The notes under the pieces were generated by a model. It was not told the origin of the DNA and ran no database searches. It was given only the letters and a program-made list of their open reading frames with translations. DNA of 64,000 nt, taken from positions 1 through 64,000 of the forward strand of contig CANGYJ010000007.1 in NCBI GenBank assembly GCA_947458455.1, given 5' to 3'. Positions 1 through 8,834 of the stretch are shown here, piece by piece. Every line of letters begins with the position of its first letter. Positions within the stretch are counted from its first letter, which is position 1. Position numbers and translations under genes: made by a program. This DNA comes from Verrucomicrobiaceae bacterium. Lineage in GTDB: Bacteria; Verrucomicrobiota; Verrucomicrobiia; Verrucomicrobiales; Verrucomicrobiaceae.

Positions 1-2
1 AC

Positions 3-269
3 GTGAAGGTGGCCTTCGCCGGTCAAGGCTACACAGGTTCGCAACCCGGCGAGGAGGCAGCCAAGCAGGGAGTCACCCCGGAGATCGTGAAGCTCTCAGA
101 AGCCAAGAAGGGCTTTGTGGTGCTGCCCAAACGCTGGGTCGTGGAACGCACTTTTGGCTGGCAGGCGCCCTTTCGACGCCTCAGCCGCGACTACGAATGC
201 CTCCCTGATACCCTCGCCGGACTTCACTGGCTCGCCTCCGTCTTCCTCATGCTCCACAACCTCTTCTAA
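3..269 (+). CDS. IS5-family transposase, C-terminal part (partial)
   Basis: This is the C-terminal end of a DDE transposase; the reading frame is open to the window edge, so the GTG at its first codon is probably not the true start. The motif VVERTFGW followed by RRLSRDYE and a hydrophobic LMLHNLF tail is typical of the IS5 (IS427-like) group, where the Glu of VVER is the third catalytic acidic residue. The two catalytic Asp residues would lie outside the window. I could not identify the terminal inverted repeat downstream, so whether the element is intact cannot be judged. Confidence 0.8.
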   Translation: MKVAFAGQGYTGSQPGEEAAKQGVTPEIVKLSEAKKGFVVLPKRWVVERTFGWQAPFRRLSRDYECLPDTLAGLHWLASVFLMLHNLF

Positions 270-407
270 AGTGCATGACAAGCTCTAGACGGCAGATACC
301 GGTTTGAGACAAGCATTGACAACAACCGGGCAGGTTCTTAGACTCGCGATCAATTCCAAGGAAACAGCGGCATCGGGCGGCTGGTTTGGAAGATCAACAC
401 CACAGGC

Positions 408-665
408 ATGAGGAACTTTGATTCAGATGAAGAACGGCGGCCGCACAACCCGCCGCTGCACTCGGAAAAAATCGTGACGGACCGGAAGATATTCTTCCTG
501 GACCTGAAGGAGAACGACCGTGGCCGGTTCATCAAGATCACTGAGGACGTTCGCGGCCGCCGCGATACGATCATCCTCCCCATCGAAGCCGCCCAGGAGT
601 TCATGGACGCCATGATGCGTGCCCTGGACGTGGCAAACGGTGGTGATGGCACGGTGGAAGATTGA
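408..665 (+). CDS. small PUR-alpha-like nucleic-acid-binding protein (DUF3276-like)
   Basis: An 85-residue protein whose core (DRKIFFLDLKENDRGRF, then IKITEDVRGRRDTIILP) looks like a bacterial PUR repeat, a compact beta-sheet/helix fold that binds single-stranded DNA or RNA. A final helix (AAQEFMDAMMRAL) fits the fold. The N-terminus is acidic and charged. The frame is open upstream to a stop near 339, so a non-ATG start slightly further upstream is possible, but ATG at 408 gives the expected length. The assignment rests on pattern memory; the biological target is unknown. It stands alone between the transposase tail and an antisense regulator gene. Confidence 0.65.
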   Translation: MRNFDSDEERRPHNPPLHSEKIVTDRKIFFLDLKENDRGRFIKITEDVRGRRDTIILPIEAAQEFMDAMMRALDVANGGDGTVED

Positions 666-872
666 GAAAGTGATCCGTCGCCGCCGAAAAATGGCACTTC
701 CCTCTCCGCTTACGCCTGCTCATACCCGCCAGCAGATCGGTGAGCACCTAGCCCGCATTGCTCACACCATCGTGGCAATGAAATGATCAGTCGTAATCGC
801 GAAGTGAAATTCTAACTGAGCACATTGCACTGAGTCCTTTGGCGGACGTCCACACTCATATGGCAGAACGCC

Positions 873-2309
873 TCAGCTCGCCTTCTTCGCTTTCTTCACG
901 GCGGGGGCGGAGAGGTAGTTTTGGAGGGTGTTGGCGGGGACGCCGAGGAGCTTGCTGGCGCGGGCTTCGTTTTCTTCGCAGTGACGCCAGGCGATGCGGG
1001 TAAGCTCGCGCTCGACCCAGGGGAGCAGGTCGATGTCAGGCGTCTTGTCGGCCATGTTGACGAGCATGGTCAAGGCATCACGCATGCGGGTGACGGTGCT
1101 GGCGGGACCGTGATGGCGGGTGCCTTTGCTGCCGATGGGGATGTCCGAAGGCAGGAGCACATCGGAATTGCAGAGGGCGCAGGCTCTTTGAATGGTGTTT
1201 TCCAGCTCGCGGACGTTGCCGGGCCAGTCGTAGGCTTCGAGGATATCGAGCGCGTCATCGGTGAAGCGCATGACGGGGCCACGGCGGCGGGCGGATTGGC
1301 GCTGGAGGAAAAATTCGGCCAGCAGGCGCACGTCTTCTCGGCGCTCACGGAGCGGCGGAATGTGGATGCGCACGACATTGAGGCGGTAAAAGAGATCCTC
1401 GCGGAAGGTGCCTTTGGAGACTTCTTCTTCGAGGTTTTTGTTGGTGGCGGCGAGGACGCGGACGTCGGTCTTGAGCGTCTGATTGCTGCCAACACGGCTG
1501 TACTGGCCTTCCTGAAGCACGCGGAGGAGCTTGCTCTGCACGGCGAGGGGCATATCGCCGATCTCGTCGAGGAAGAGGGTGCCGCCATCGCACTGCTCAA
1601 AGCGGCCGATGCGCTGGTTCACGGCACCGGTGAAGCTGCCTTTCTCGTGGCCGAAGATTTCGCTCTCGATGAGATTGTCTGGAATGGCCGTGATGTTGAT
1701 GGCGGCGAATTCCTTCTGCGCCCGCGGGCTGAATTTGTGGATGGCACCGGCGACGAGTTCTTTGCCGCAGCCGCTTTCGCCCGTGATCATAACGGGCGCA
1801 TCGGAGCGGGAGACGCGGCCGATAAGCTTGAAGACCTCCTGCATCGGCGGGGAACGGCCGATGATGGTTTCCTGAATGGATTCAGGTGGCACCTCGCTGG
1901 CAGCCTCGCGGGTGATGCGGCGTGCTTCGATGCCGCTGAGGGCGCTTTCGACGACGCTGCGCAGCTCGTAGGGCAGGCGTTCCTTTGGCAGCACATCGTA
2001 GGCACCGAGGCGCATGGCCTCAATGACGTGCGAGGTGGTGGCGGTGCCGCTGAAGAGGATGACCATCGCGTTCGGATCGGTCTGGCGCAGGCGTTTGAGC
2101 AGCTCGATGCCGCTGGCGGGGCCGGTGCCGGCGCGGATTTCCGCGAGGACGAGATCGGCGCGTTTCTTTTGATAAGCTGCGAGGCCTTCCTCGGGCTTTT
2201 CAAAAGTGACGATGGTCACGCCGGGGGCCTTCAAATGACCAGCGGCCCAGGAAAGGAAATCCGGGTCGGAATCGATGATGATAAGATGGGTATCCGGAGC
2301 TTCTGACAT
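873..2309 (-). CDS. NtrC-type sigma-54-dependent response regulator with Glu at the phospho-acceptor site
   Basis: 478 residues with three domains: receiver (about 5-125), AAA+ ATPase (about 148-385) and Fis-like helix-turn-helix (about 425-470). The AAA+ part has Walker A GESGCGKE (177-184), Walker B TLFLDE, arginine-finger region and GNVREL. The sigma-54 loop reads GSFTGA (224-229) instead of GAFTGA. In the receiver the acidic pair (D13, D15), S87 and K109 are present, but the expected phospho-Asp is E57 (codon GAA in DLVLAEIR). Glu can mimic phospho-Asp in some receivers, so the protein may be constitutively active or regulated differently. It lies downstream of uppS on the same strand, 89 bp away, with no sensor kinase nearby. 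Confidence 0.88.
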   Translation of the reverse strand: MSEAPDTHLIIIDSDPDFLSWAAGHLKAPGVTIVTFEKPEEGLAAYQKKRADLVLAEIRAGTGPASGIELLKRLRQTDPNAMVILFSGTATTSHVIEAMRLGAYDVLPKERLPYELRSVVESALSGIEARRITREAASEVPPESIQETIIGRSPPMQEVFKLIGRVSRSDAPVMITGESGCGKELVAGAIHKFSPRAQKEFAAINITAIPDNLIESEIFGHEKGSFTGAVNQRIGRFEQCDGGTLFLDEIGDMPLAVQSKLLRVLQEGQYSRVGSNQTLKTDVRVLAATNKNLEEEVSKGTFREDLFYRLNVVRIHIPPLRERREDVRLLAEFFLQRQSARRRGPVMRFTDDALDILEAYDWPGNVRELENTIQRACALCNSDVLLPSDIPIGSKGTRHHGPASTVTRMRDALTMLVNMADKTPDIDLLPWVERELTRIAWRHCEENEARASKLLGVPANTLQNYLSAPAVKKAKKAS

Positions 2310-2398
2310 CGGCGCGTAATGAAAGTGGAGGCCGTTATCGTCGGAAAATCAGGCCGGGTCAAAGTTTTCTCTGCTCACATCCGGCTGACATACCCTTC

Positions 2399-3121
2399 TC
2401 ACACGCCGCCAAAACGGCGCTGGCGCTGGTTGAAGATGCGGATGGCGTCCACGAGATCTTCGCGGCCAAAATCGGGCCAGAGTTTTTCAGTGATGACGAA
2501 TTCGGTGTAGCTGAGCTGCCAGAGGAGGAAATTCGAGAGGCGCATCTCGCCGCTGGTGCGGATCATCAAATCGGGATCGGGGTAGTAGCGGGTGTAGAGG
2601 TGCTTCGAAAAGACTTCCGTGTCGATCATGGCTTTGTCGAGATGGCCGCTCTCGACGGACTCGATGAGGCTTTTCACGCCATCGACGATCTCCTCGCGGC
2701 CGCCATAGCTGAGCGCCAAAATGAGCGTAAGGCCGGTGTTTGGCGCGGTGGCGGCGATGCAGCGGTGCAGCTCCTCCTGGCAGAAATCCGGCAAAGCATG
2801 CAGTCTGCCGATGGCCTGGAGGCGGATGTTTTGCTTCTGCATGATGGGCAGCTCGGTCTTCAAAAAGAGCACGAGGAGCTTCATGAGGGCATCCACCTCC
2901 CGTTTCGGGCGTTTCCAGTTTTCCGAGGAGAAGGCGTAGAGTGTGAGGAACTCCACGCCGAGATCGCCAGCGGCTTCGGTGATCTTGCGCACCACCTGCG
3001 CACCGATGCGATGGCCCTCCGTGCGTGGCAGGCCGCGTTGCTTCGCCCAGCGGCCATTGCCATCCATGATCATGGCGATGTGGCGGGGAATTTTGAGGTC
3101 TTCGGAGGCAGCGCGGCTCAT
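2399..3121 (-). CDS. uppS: isoprenyl transferase (undecaprenyl diphosphate synthase)
   Basis: Cytosolic cis-prenyltransferase that condenses isopentenyl diphosphate onto farnesyl diphosphate to make the C55 carrier for peptidoglycan. The signature IAMIMDGNGRWAKQRG with the catalytic Asp is at the N-terminus, and the C-terminal signature DLMIRTSGEMRLSNFLLWQ is complete. I chose the ATG at 3121 (240 residues), which matches the usual family length; the open frame continues 45 codons further upstream to 3256 without family-like sequence. It is divergent from the gene at 3290 and probably cotranscribed with the response regulator that follows. Confidence 0.93.
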   Translation of the reverse strand: MSRAASEDLKIPRHIAMIMDGNGRWAKQRGLPRTEGHRIGAQVVRKITEAAGDLGVEFLTLYAFSSENWKRPKREVDALMKLLVLFLKTELPIMQKQNIRLQAIGRLHALPDFCQEELHRCIAATAPNTGLTLILALSYGGREEIVDGVKSLIESVESGHLDKAMIDTEVFSKHLYTRYYPDPDLMIRTSGEMRLSNFLLWQLSYTEFVITEKLWPDFGREDLVDAIRIFNQRQRRFGGV

Positions 3122-3289
3122 GGGGGAAGGGCGGCGAAAGTAGCCTGCCGGGATGGATGTGCCAGCGTTGCTTTCAGTGGGCGGTAGGCGGTGGGCAGTC
3201 GTTAGAAGTGACTGATCACCTCTGACGACCAACGCCGCGAGATTCGGCTCGCGCATTTCACGCGACCTGCACTACAGTTCCGGCCCTTT

Positions 3290-4579
3290 ATGACCTCCGG
3301 TCTCGTCGCCAGTGTCGTGTGTCCCGCGTGTGGACAGCCTTTCCTCTGCCAGCAGCAGGCGGCGGAAGGCTTGGTGACGTGCCCGCATTGTGCTCATCAG
3401 GGTTACCGGGCGCATTTTGCCACGCAGGGGCAGACGGCATCGCTCGCACCGGGCAGGCGTCAGGCGTTTCAACGGCCTGCCGAGATGCCGGTGAGCACGC
3501 CGCCCGTTTTTGAACCTCCAGCCGCACCGATGAAGGTGCCAATGACGGCTCCGATGATGGCTTCCCAGCCTGTGCCGCAGATTTGGAGGCTGCAGGCCTA
3601 CAACCAGCCTACTGCGGCGATGCAGCCTTCGCTGCATCTTCCCCCGCCGGAGGAAGGTGAGGCGATGGAGTTTGTGCCGCCGCATCAGCAAGGCTCGCCG
3701 GTGAAAACCTTTCTGCTCGGCGCGGCGATGGTGGCGGTGCTCGGCATCGGCGGCTGGGTGTGGTGGGATGCGCAAATCGATGATGCCACACGTCCAAAAT
3801 CAGAGGCCGCGCCCATCGTGGCGGCACCGGAGATTCCTCCCGCACCCGAGCCGGAGGTGCGGCGTGCCGCGATCCCCACCACCGCGGAGACGGCGGAGGC
3901 CGTGCTACCTGCGGTGGATGTGGCGGCCATGCAACGCGAGGCTCGCGGGCTGGTGGAGAAGTTGTTTCAAGCCACTGATCCTGCCGAACGCCAAGCCACC
4001 GTGCATGAAGGCGAGCGCCACGCGGCGGAGATCGAGGCGTTTTTTAATGTGCCAGCGGATCAACGCCCGAAGCTGACCGTGCTCAGCGCGGTGAAGGGTA
4101 CGGCGGTGACGCTGCCAGGCGGGGAAGTTCACCCACTGCTCAATCTCAGCACCACCCAATGCAGCCAAGGAGCCCTCGTGAGGCTCATCGAAGGCTCCGA
4201 TGGGAAACGCCGCATCGACTGGCCACTGCTACGCGAGACTCACGAGGGCGTGCTGCGCCAAAATCTGGCTTCCGCATCTGAGGCACCTTCGTGGGCGTGG
4301 GTGCTCCTCAAGCCGAGCCATGGCTTTGAACTGAGCGAAAAAGATCGCTCGCTCTATCTGACCTTTGCCATGCATGTGACCGCCGATGGTCGCTCGCCGC
4401 TGGTGGCCTGTGCGGAGCGTGAGACGCTGTTCGGGCGCTATCTGGATCGCGAGACGGTCTGGAGCCAGGCCTATCTCTGCCGCGTTTTTACTCGTCGGCT
4501 GAATGTGCAGGCCAGTGGCGATGCCGTGCTCATCGTGGATATGGAAGGCGCGGTGCTCAGCCAGGTGACGCCGCCTTGA
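3290..4579 (+). CDS. zinc-ribbon, single-TM protein of unknown function
   Basis: 429 residues, not recognised as a named family. A zinc ribbon is evident at the N-terminus (C11-x2-C14 and C31-x2-C34), followed by a Pro/Ala/Met-rich linker, one transmembrane segment at about 137-158 (FLLGAAMVAVLGIGGWVWW), another Pro/Ala-rich stretch, and a soluble C-terminal domain from about residue 215. Topology is probably ribbon in the cytoplasm and C-terminal domain outside. Similar ribbon-TM-domain proteins are common in PVC bacteria, but their roles are unknown. It faces the 4587 gene convergently with only 7 bp between stops. Confidence 0.7.
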   Translation: MTSGLVASVVCPACGQPFLCQQQAAEGLVTCPHCAHQGYRAHFATQGQTASLAPGRRQAFQRPAEMPVSTPPVFEPPAAPMKVPMTAPMMASQPVPQIWRLQAYNQPTAAMQPSLHLPPPEEGEAMEFVPPHQQGSPVKTFLLGAAMVAVLGIGGWVWWDAQIDDATRPKSEAAPIVAAPEIPPAPEPEVRRAAIPTTAETAEAVLPAVDVAAMQREARGLVEKLFQATDPAERQATVHEGERHAAEIEAFFNVPADQRPKLTVLSAVKGTAVTLPGGEVHPLLNLSTTQCSQGALVRLIEGSDGKRRIDWPLLRETHEGVLRQNLASASEAPSWAWVLLKPSHGFELSEKDRSLYLTFAMHVTADGRSPLVACAERETLFGRYLDRETVWSQAYLCRVFTRRLNVQASGDAVLIVDMEGAVLSQVTPP

Positions 4580-4586
4580 AACACGA

Positions 4587-6119
4587 TCACCCGCCCACTT
4601 CGCGGAGCAGTGATTCGGCGGCGGCGCGAGCTGGCTCGGCTTTCACGGATTCATCGGAAAGAAGATCTCGCAGCAAATCAGCGGCGGTTTGAGGCTTTCC
4701 ATCGCGGCGAAACATTTCCGAACGGTACAGCCGCAGCCGCACGCGGTCGGCAGGAGCAGGCGTGAGAGCCTCGGCATGGTCAAAGAGGTCGATGGCTTCG
4801 GCGTGCTTGCCTTGCAGGCCGGAGAGCAGGGCGGTGAATTCGAGCAGGCGGGAGCTTTTGCGCCGCTCGGCCAGCGTGGTGATTGTCGTTTTGATGGCCG
4901 AGTCTGGATCGAGCGGCGAGCGGCGGGCCGCGCCTTGATAAAGGAGGTAGTCGCGGGTGTCATCGCTGCCGAGAGACGAGCCGCCGTTCCTGGCAAACGG
5001 CCGGTAGAGCGGGTCACCCACCACGACGCTCATCCACGATAGCGCCGGCGTGGCGGACCACGCGGCCTCGGCGAGCGTAAAACCTTCCAGCAGGCGTTTG
5101 TTGAGCAGATCAAAGTGGACGGTGAGCGAGAGGTAAGGCTCAAACACATTGCCGAAGGTGGCCGCCGCGCCTTTCACGAGCAGCGGGCCGGTCCAGTGCT
5201 GTTTGGGGTCTCGCATCACGCTGGCGCTGAAGGAGTGGATGTGACAGGCCACGGCGCCGCGTTTGAATTGAAACTCCGGCGAGGCCACCGCGCCGGCGGC
5301 ATCCATCGTGTACCAGCCGTAGTAGAGGATCGTATCCGGCAGCGGCCAGTGGTCCCGCATGACGAGCTCATGGCGATCCATGTAAAGCGGAATGCCATGG
5401 CGCTGAAACGTGGCGGCGGAAGTCAGCAGCCAGTCCTCACCTTCTTTGAAGCCGCCGGACTTCAGCGCCAGATCGATCACGGCACGACCTTGCAGGCCAT
5501 TTTCCTCGGCAAAGAGAGCATCGTCGATCATGCGACGCACGATGTCATCGCTTGGGCCATCGAGCCGACCCACAAGAAGCAATCCAGGGGCCTTCGTGTA
5601 GCGCGGCAGGCGCACATCCGCTCCGTAATATGGATTTTTCAGCGCTCCCTCCGTCGGTGGCGCATTCATCGCCAGTAACGTGAGCTCGGAATCCACGCTG
5701 GCCTCGTCTTCTTTTTGAGGCGGCGGCGCATCCCGATCCCGCCTCACCTGAAACGGCACGCCGCGCATCAGCACGAGCACGCGAATGCCGGAGCGTGCCA
5801 CGCTGCTGGCTGCGGGTGATGTGCTCTGGGAGTCGAGCGTCCACCATTTTTTGGCCGTGAAAATTTTCCGCAAAGGCTCGCGGAGCTGCTGGCTGAACTC
5901 CGCCCGGCTCATCGAATCCGTCACCGGGCAATCGAGCCCGATCACGCGGTCACTCGGGATGAGCCTTTTCGAGCCGTACTCGCGAGCAAGCGCCTCGGAG
6001 CCGGGAAACTTCGGATTGTAAACGACGACCGTTTCCGCCGCAGGCTCCCAATCAGCGGAGAATTGAGCCTGGGCGAGGTTTGGGAGCGCCAGAGCGATGA
6101 GAAGGAAGAGCTTCATCAT
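4587..6119 (-). CDS. TIGR03790-family exported protein
   Basis: 510 residues with a signal peptide (MMKLFLLIALALPNLAQAQ) followed by a domain starting VVVYNPKFPGSEALAREYG, which I recognise as the TIGR03790 family of uncharacterised exported proteins. The C-terminal about 100 residues look TPR-like (helical, Ala/Leu-rich, DLFDHAEALTPAPADRVRLRLYR). The ATG at 6119 is preferred because it overlaps the stop of the upstream hydrolase gene (ATGA) and lies just after GGGAGG; a GTG/ATG start three codons upstream is less likely. Cotranscription with the metallo-hydrolase is strongly implied; no enzymatic role is known. Confidence 0.75.
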   Translation of the reverse strand: MMKLFLLIALALPNLAQAQFSADWEPAAETVVVYNPKFPGSEALAREYGSKRLIPSDRVIGLDCPVTDSMSRAEFSQQLREPLRKIFTAKKWWTLDSQSTSPAASSVARSGIRVLVLMRGVPFQVRRDRDAPPPQKEDEASVDSELTLLAMNAPPTEGALKNPYYGADVRLPRYTKAPGLLLVGRLDGPSDDIVRRMIDDALFAEENGLQGRAVIDLALKSGGFKEGEDWLLTSAATFQRHGIPLYMDRHELVMRDHWPLPDTILYYGWYTMDAAGAVASPEFQFKRGAVACHIHSFSASVMRDPKQHWTGPLLVKGAAATFGNVFEPYLSLTVHFDLLNKRLLEGFTLAEAAWSATPALSWMSVVVGDPLYRPFARNGGSSLGSDDTRDYLLYQGAARRSPLDPDSAIKTTITTLAERRKSSRLLEFTALLSGLQGKHAEAIDLFDHAEALTPAPADRVRLRLYRSEMFRRDGKPQTAADLLRDLLSDESVKAEPARAAAESLLREVGG

Positions 6120-6904
6120 GCCTCCCAAGTGAGCTTTAGACCATCAAACGCCAGATTCACCCCCGGCGGCAGTTTCGGGTCCTCGACGGCGTGCATGATC
6201 TCGCATTGCAGATGCGTGAACCAGGTCTGGCGTGGCTTTAGCTCGCTCACGACGGCCAGCGTCTCCTCGAAGTTCATGTGCGTGGGATGCGGCGTGTGGC
6301 GCAAAGCGTCAATGATGAGCGTGTCCACGCCGCGCATGAGCTCCATGGCCTCGGGGCTGATTGTTTTCGCATCGGGGATGTAGGCGCAGAGTTTTTTACC
6401 GCCACGTGTGAAGAGGTAGCCGATGGTCACCACCTTGCCATGCTGCACGGGAAGGGGCGTGATGGTGGTCTCGCCGAGGTGAAACGGGCCGTGGATAGGC
6501 TTTGGAAAGGGCTTCAAGTAGCCGCGATAACGGTTTTCGCCGTTGAAGGCATATTCGAACATCCGCTCCAGCACCGCGAGGCATTCCGGCGTGCCGTAGA
6601 TGGGCATGAACTGGTCCACATCGACGGTGAAGCGTCGCAGCTCATCAAAGCCCGTGAGGTGATCCATGTGCGGATGCGTGAAGATCGCCGCGTCGAGGTG
6701 GCGGATGTTTTCCCGCAGGCACTGCGCTCGAAAATCCGGCCCCGTGTCCACCACCCAGGCAAACTCTGGCGTGTGAATGTAAACGGAGCTGCGCAGGCGC
6801 TTGTCATGCGGGTCCGTGCTGCGGCACACCGCGCAGTCACAGCCGATCACCGGGATACCGACGGAGGTGCCGGTGCCGAGAAAGGTGAGCTGCATGGAAG
6901 ACAT
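6116..6904 (-). CDS. metallo-beta-lactamase-fold hydrolase, PhnP/cyclic phosphodiesterase-like
   Basis: 262 residues. The N-terminus QLTFLGTGTSVGIPVIGC and the metal motif THPHMDHLTG (HxHxDH) identify the metallo-beta-lactamase fold; the early Cys cluster (GCDCAVC) resembles the zinc site of PhnP-like phosphoribosyl cyclic phosphodiesterases. Later His residues (VQHGK, TDLQ-like region, HMNFEE, THLQCE) can complete a two-metal centre. Likely a soluble phosphodiesterase; the physiological substrate is not evident because no phosphonate genes are near. Its stop overlaps the start of the TIGR03790 gene by four bases, indicating translational coupling. A second possible ATG lies three codons downstream. 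Confidence 0.85.
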   Translation of the reverse strand: MSSMQLTFLGTGTSVGIPVIGCDCAVCRSTDPHDKRLRSSVYIHTPEFAWVVDTGPDFRAQCLRENIRHLDAAIFTHPHMDHLTGFDELRRFTVDVDQFMPIYGTPECLAVLERMFEYAFNGENRYRGYLKPFPKPIHGPFHLGETTITPLPVQHGKVVTIGYLFTRGGKKLCAYIPDAKTISPEAMELMRGVDTLIIDALRHTPHPTHMNFEETLAVVSELKPRQTWFTHLQCEIMHAVEDPKLPPGVNLAFDGLKLTWEA

Positions 6905-6985
6905 GCGTCATGAAGTCGAAAGCCGGGCGAAGCGCCAAGGGTTTTTGGCTTTGCGTGGCGATTCGCAGGTCGTTCTCACACTCGT

Positions 6986-7079
6986 TTTTGCCGCAGAGGG
7001 GCAAAGAGGCAGAGGATGCAGAGGTTTGATTCTGTTTTCATCTCTGCGTCCACTGCACCTCCGCCCCTTTGCGGCAAAC
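6986..7079. repeat. large imperfect palindrome beginning and ending TTTGCCGC...GCGGCAAA
   Basis: A roughly 94 bp inverted repeat in the spacer between two minus-strand genes. The left arm (6987 to about 7024) is purine-rich with TTTGCCGCAGAGGGGC, and the right arm reads the complement with several mismatches, ending CCCCTTTGCGGCAAA. The two arms are separated by a short AT-rich loop. A transcript could form a long hairpin on either strand. It has no coding potential and is distinct in sequence from the REP element just downstream of it. Confidence 0.7.
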
Positions 7080-7143
7080 ACTTGGCAGGTGCAGCGTGCT
7101 ATGTGTGAGAAATGAGGCTCTCGGTCTGATGGGTTGCGGGCTT

Positions 7144-7199
7144 GTAGTTCGGCCTTAGGCCGTGGGCAGGAGCCCTGAACGGGCTGAAGCCCGAACTAC
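7144..7199. repeat. paired REP-like element, GTAG/TTCGGGC family
   Basis: Two inverted REP-like arms. The left begins GTAG then TTCGGCCTTAGGCCG; the right is the complement of GTAG then TTCGGGCTTCAGCCCG. A tetranucleotide GTAG followed by a short hairpin is the classic form of REPs moved by RAYT transposases. The right arm begins a few bases past the TAA stop (7204-7206) of the DUF1501 gene. A related pair is embedded inside the PSD1 gene at 37968-38013. Confidence 0.8.
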
Positions 7200-7203
7200 A
7201 AAC

Positions 7204-8673
7204 TTACGCAAACAGCTTCGTGACCGGTTTGGCCTTCACCAGCTCACGGGGCTGGTTGAGGTGGTTATAGACCACGGTCTCGGGGTCGATGCCGACGCTG
7301 TGGTAGATGGTGGCAAGGAGTTCCATCGGGTGAACGGCGTCTTCGGCGGGGGCGGAGCCAGTGGCGTCGGATTTGCCGTGGACGTAGCCGCGCTTGATAC
7401 CGGCACCACCGATGACGGCGGTGTAGCAGTAAGGCCAGTGGTCGCGTCCGTCGGCGCTGTTGCCGTTGCCGGAGGTGGAGACGCCTTTTTCAGGGCTACG
7501 GCCGAATTCACCGAGGGCGACGACGAGGGTCTCGCCGAGCAGGCCGGAGGCGTCGAGATCGTCAAAGAGGGCACTGAGGCCTTGGTCGAGCATGGGGCCG
7601 GATTTGTCCTTCATGCGCTCGGTGAGGCCGACGTGGTGGTCCCAGCTGTGATTGTCCGAGTTAGCGACTTTCGGCCAGATGACTTCGACCACGCGGGTGC
7701 CAGCTTCGAGTAGGCGGCGGGCGAGGAGGCAACTTTGGCCGAAGGTGTTGCGGCCGTAGCGGTCGCGGAGTTTTTCGGGTTCGCGGTCGAGGGCGAAGGC
7801 ATCGCGAGCGCGGCCACTGGAGATGAGGTTCAAAGCCTGGCTGTAGTAGCTGTCGAGGCTGAGGTCCTTCGTGGCGGCTTCGATGGTGGGCATCTGGTCG
7901 TTGATGGCATCGCGGAGCTTCGCGCGACGTTCCAGGCGGACGCTGAAGAGATCGGGGCGGAGCTGGAGGTCGTCGATCTTGATGCGGTCCATCTTGCCCA
8001 TGTCGAGGTCGTCGCCATCGGGGAAGAGGGTGTAGGGATCGAAAGCTTTGCCGAGGAAACCTGCGCCGCCGCCTTTGCCGACGACGTTGGATTCCTGCAA
8101 GGGACGCGGGAGCTGCACGAAGGGCAGCATGGGCTCCTGCGGCGGCTTGAGGCGGATGATGTTCGAGCCGAAATTCGGGAAGTCCTTGGCGTTCGGCGGT
8201 TCGAGCTGGCCAGAGGGGCTGACTTTGTCCGTCGTGTAGCCGGTCATGATCTGGTAGATCGCGGCGGTGTGATTGAAGAGCCCGTTTGGCGTGTAGCTCA
8301 TCGAATTGATCATGGTGAACTTGTCGTTCACCTTCGCGAGCTGCGGGAGGATCTCGGTGAAGTGCTTGCCGGGGACCTTGGTCGGGATCGTTTTGAAAGC
8401 GGAGCGCACCTTGTCCGGCACGTTTTCCTTGGGGTCCCAGAGGTCGAGGTGGCTCGGGCCGCCCTGGAGGTAGATCATGAGGACGTGCTTCGCTTTGCCC
8501 CAACCAGCACGGCCTGCATTCGGCGAGGTGTTGGCCATGGCCTGACCACGCAGCACATTGTTGAGCGTGAGACCCATGATGCCTGCGCCACCGACGCGGA
8601 GGATGTCACGGCGAGTGCTGCCGAGATGGGTGTCACAGAGGTCTTTGCCGATAACTCCAGGGATGCGGAACAT
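7204..8673 (-). CDS. DUF1501 family protein (solitary)
   Basis: 489 residues with a twin-arginine-like export signal ([19 protein letters not shown]) and the DUF1501 core: the [15 protein letters not shown] motif, [16 protein letters not shown], and the C-terminal GEFGRSP with GRDHWPYCY. The fold belongs to the alkaline-phosphatase/sulfatase superfamily, but biochemical function is unproven. DUF1501 genes usually sit beside a PSD1 cytochrome; this copy has no such partner and is more diverged from the two paralogues at 31-37 kb. A REP pair follows its stop immediately. It is divergent from the kinase-like gene. Confidence 0.88.
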   Translation of the reverse strand: MFRIPGVIGKDLCDTHLGSTRRDILRVGGAGIMGLTLNNVLRGQAMANTSPNAGRAGWGKAKHVLMIYLQGGPSHLDLWDPKENVPDKVRSAFKTIPTKVPGKHFTEILPQLAKVNDKFTMINSMSYTPNGLFNHTAAIYQIMTGYTTDKVSPSGQLEPPNAKDFPNFGSNIIRLKPPQEPMLPFVQLPRPLQESNVVGKGGGAGFLGKAFDPYTLFPDGDDLDMGKMDRIKIDDLQLRPDLFSVRLERRAKLRDAINDQMPTIEAATKDLSLDSYYSQALNLISSGRARDAFALDREPEKLRDRYGRNTFGQSCLLARRLLEAGTRVVEVIWPKVANSDNHSWDHHVGLTERMKDKSGPMLDQGLSALFDDLDASGLLGETLVVALGEFGRSPEKGVSTSGNGNSADGRDHWPYCYTAVIGGAGIKRGYVHGKSDATGSAPAEDAVHPMELLATIYHSVGIDPETVVYNHLNQPRELVKAKPVTKLFA

Positions 8674-8834
8674 GAGGTGCGAAGGGGTAAGATGAGATCA
8701 AAATCAGCGGCGAATACGGCAAGGGAGGGTCGTTCTTGCCATTCCGGGGCAGTTTACCGGGGAGGAAGCGGGAAAATGCATGGCGGCGGGCTTTTAATCA
8801 AATCAGGCCTTGCGAATTCGCGGGAGAATTTGCC

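Noticed and set aside
691..786. 31-codon frame after the PUR-like gene
   Set aside because: Short, no ribosome site and no recognisable features; insufficient to call.
921..2306. 461-codon frame on the plus strand opposite the response regulator
   Set aside because: It is a shadow of high-GC codon bias in the antisense of a convincing gene and shows no motif.
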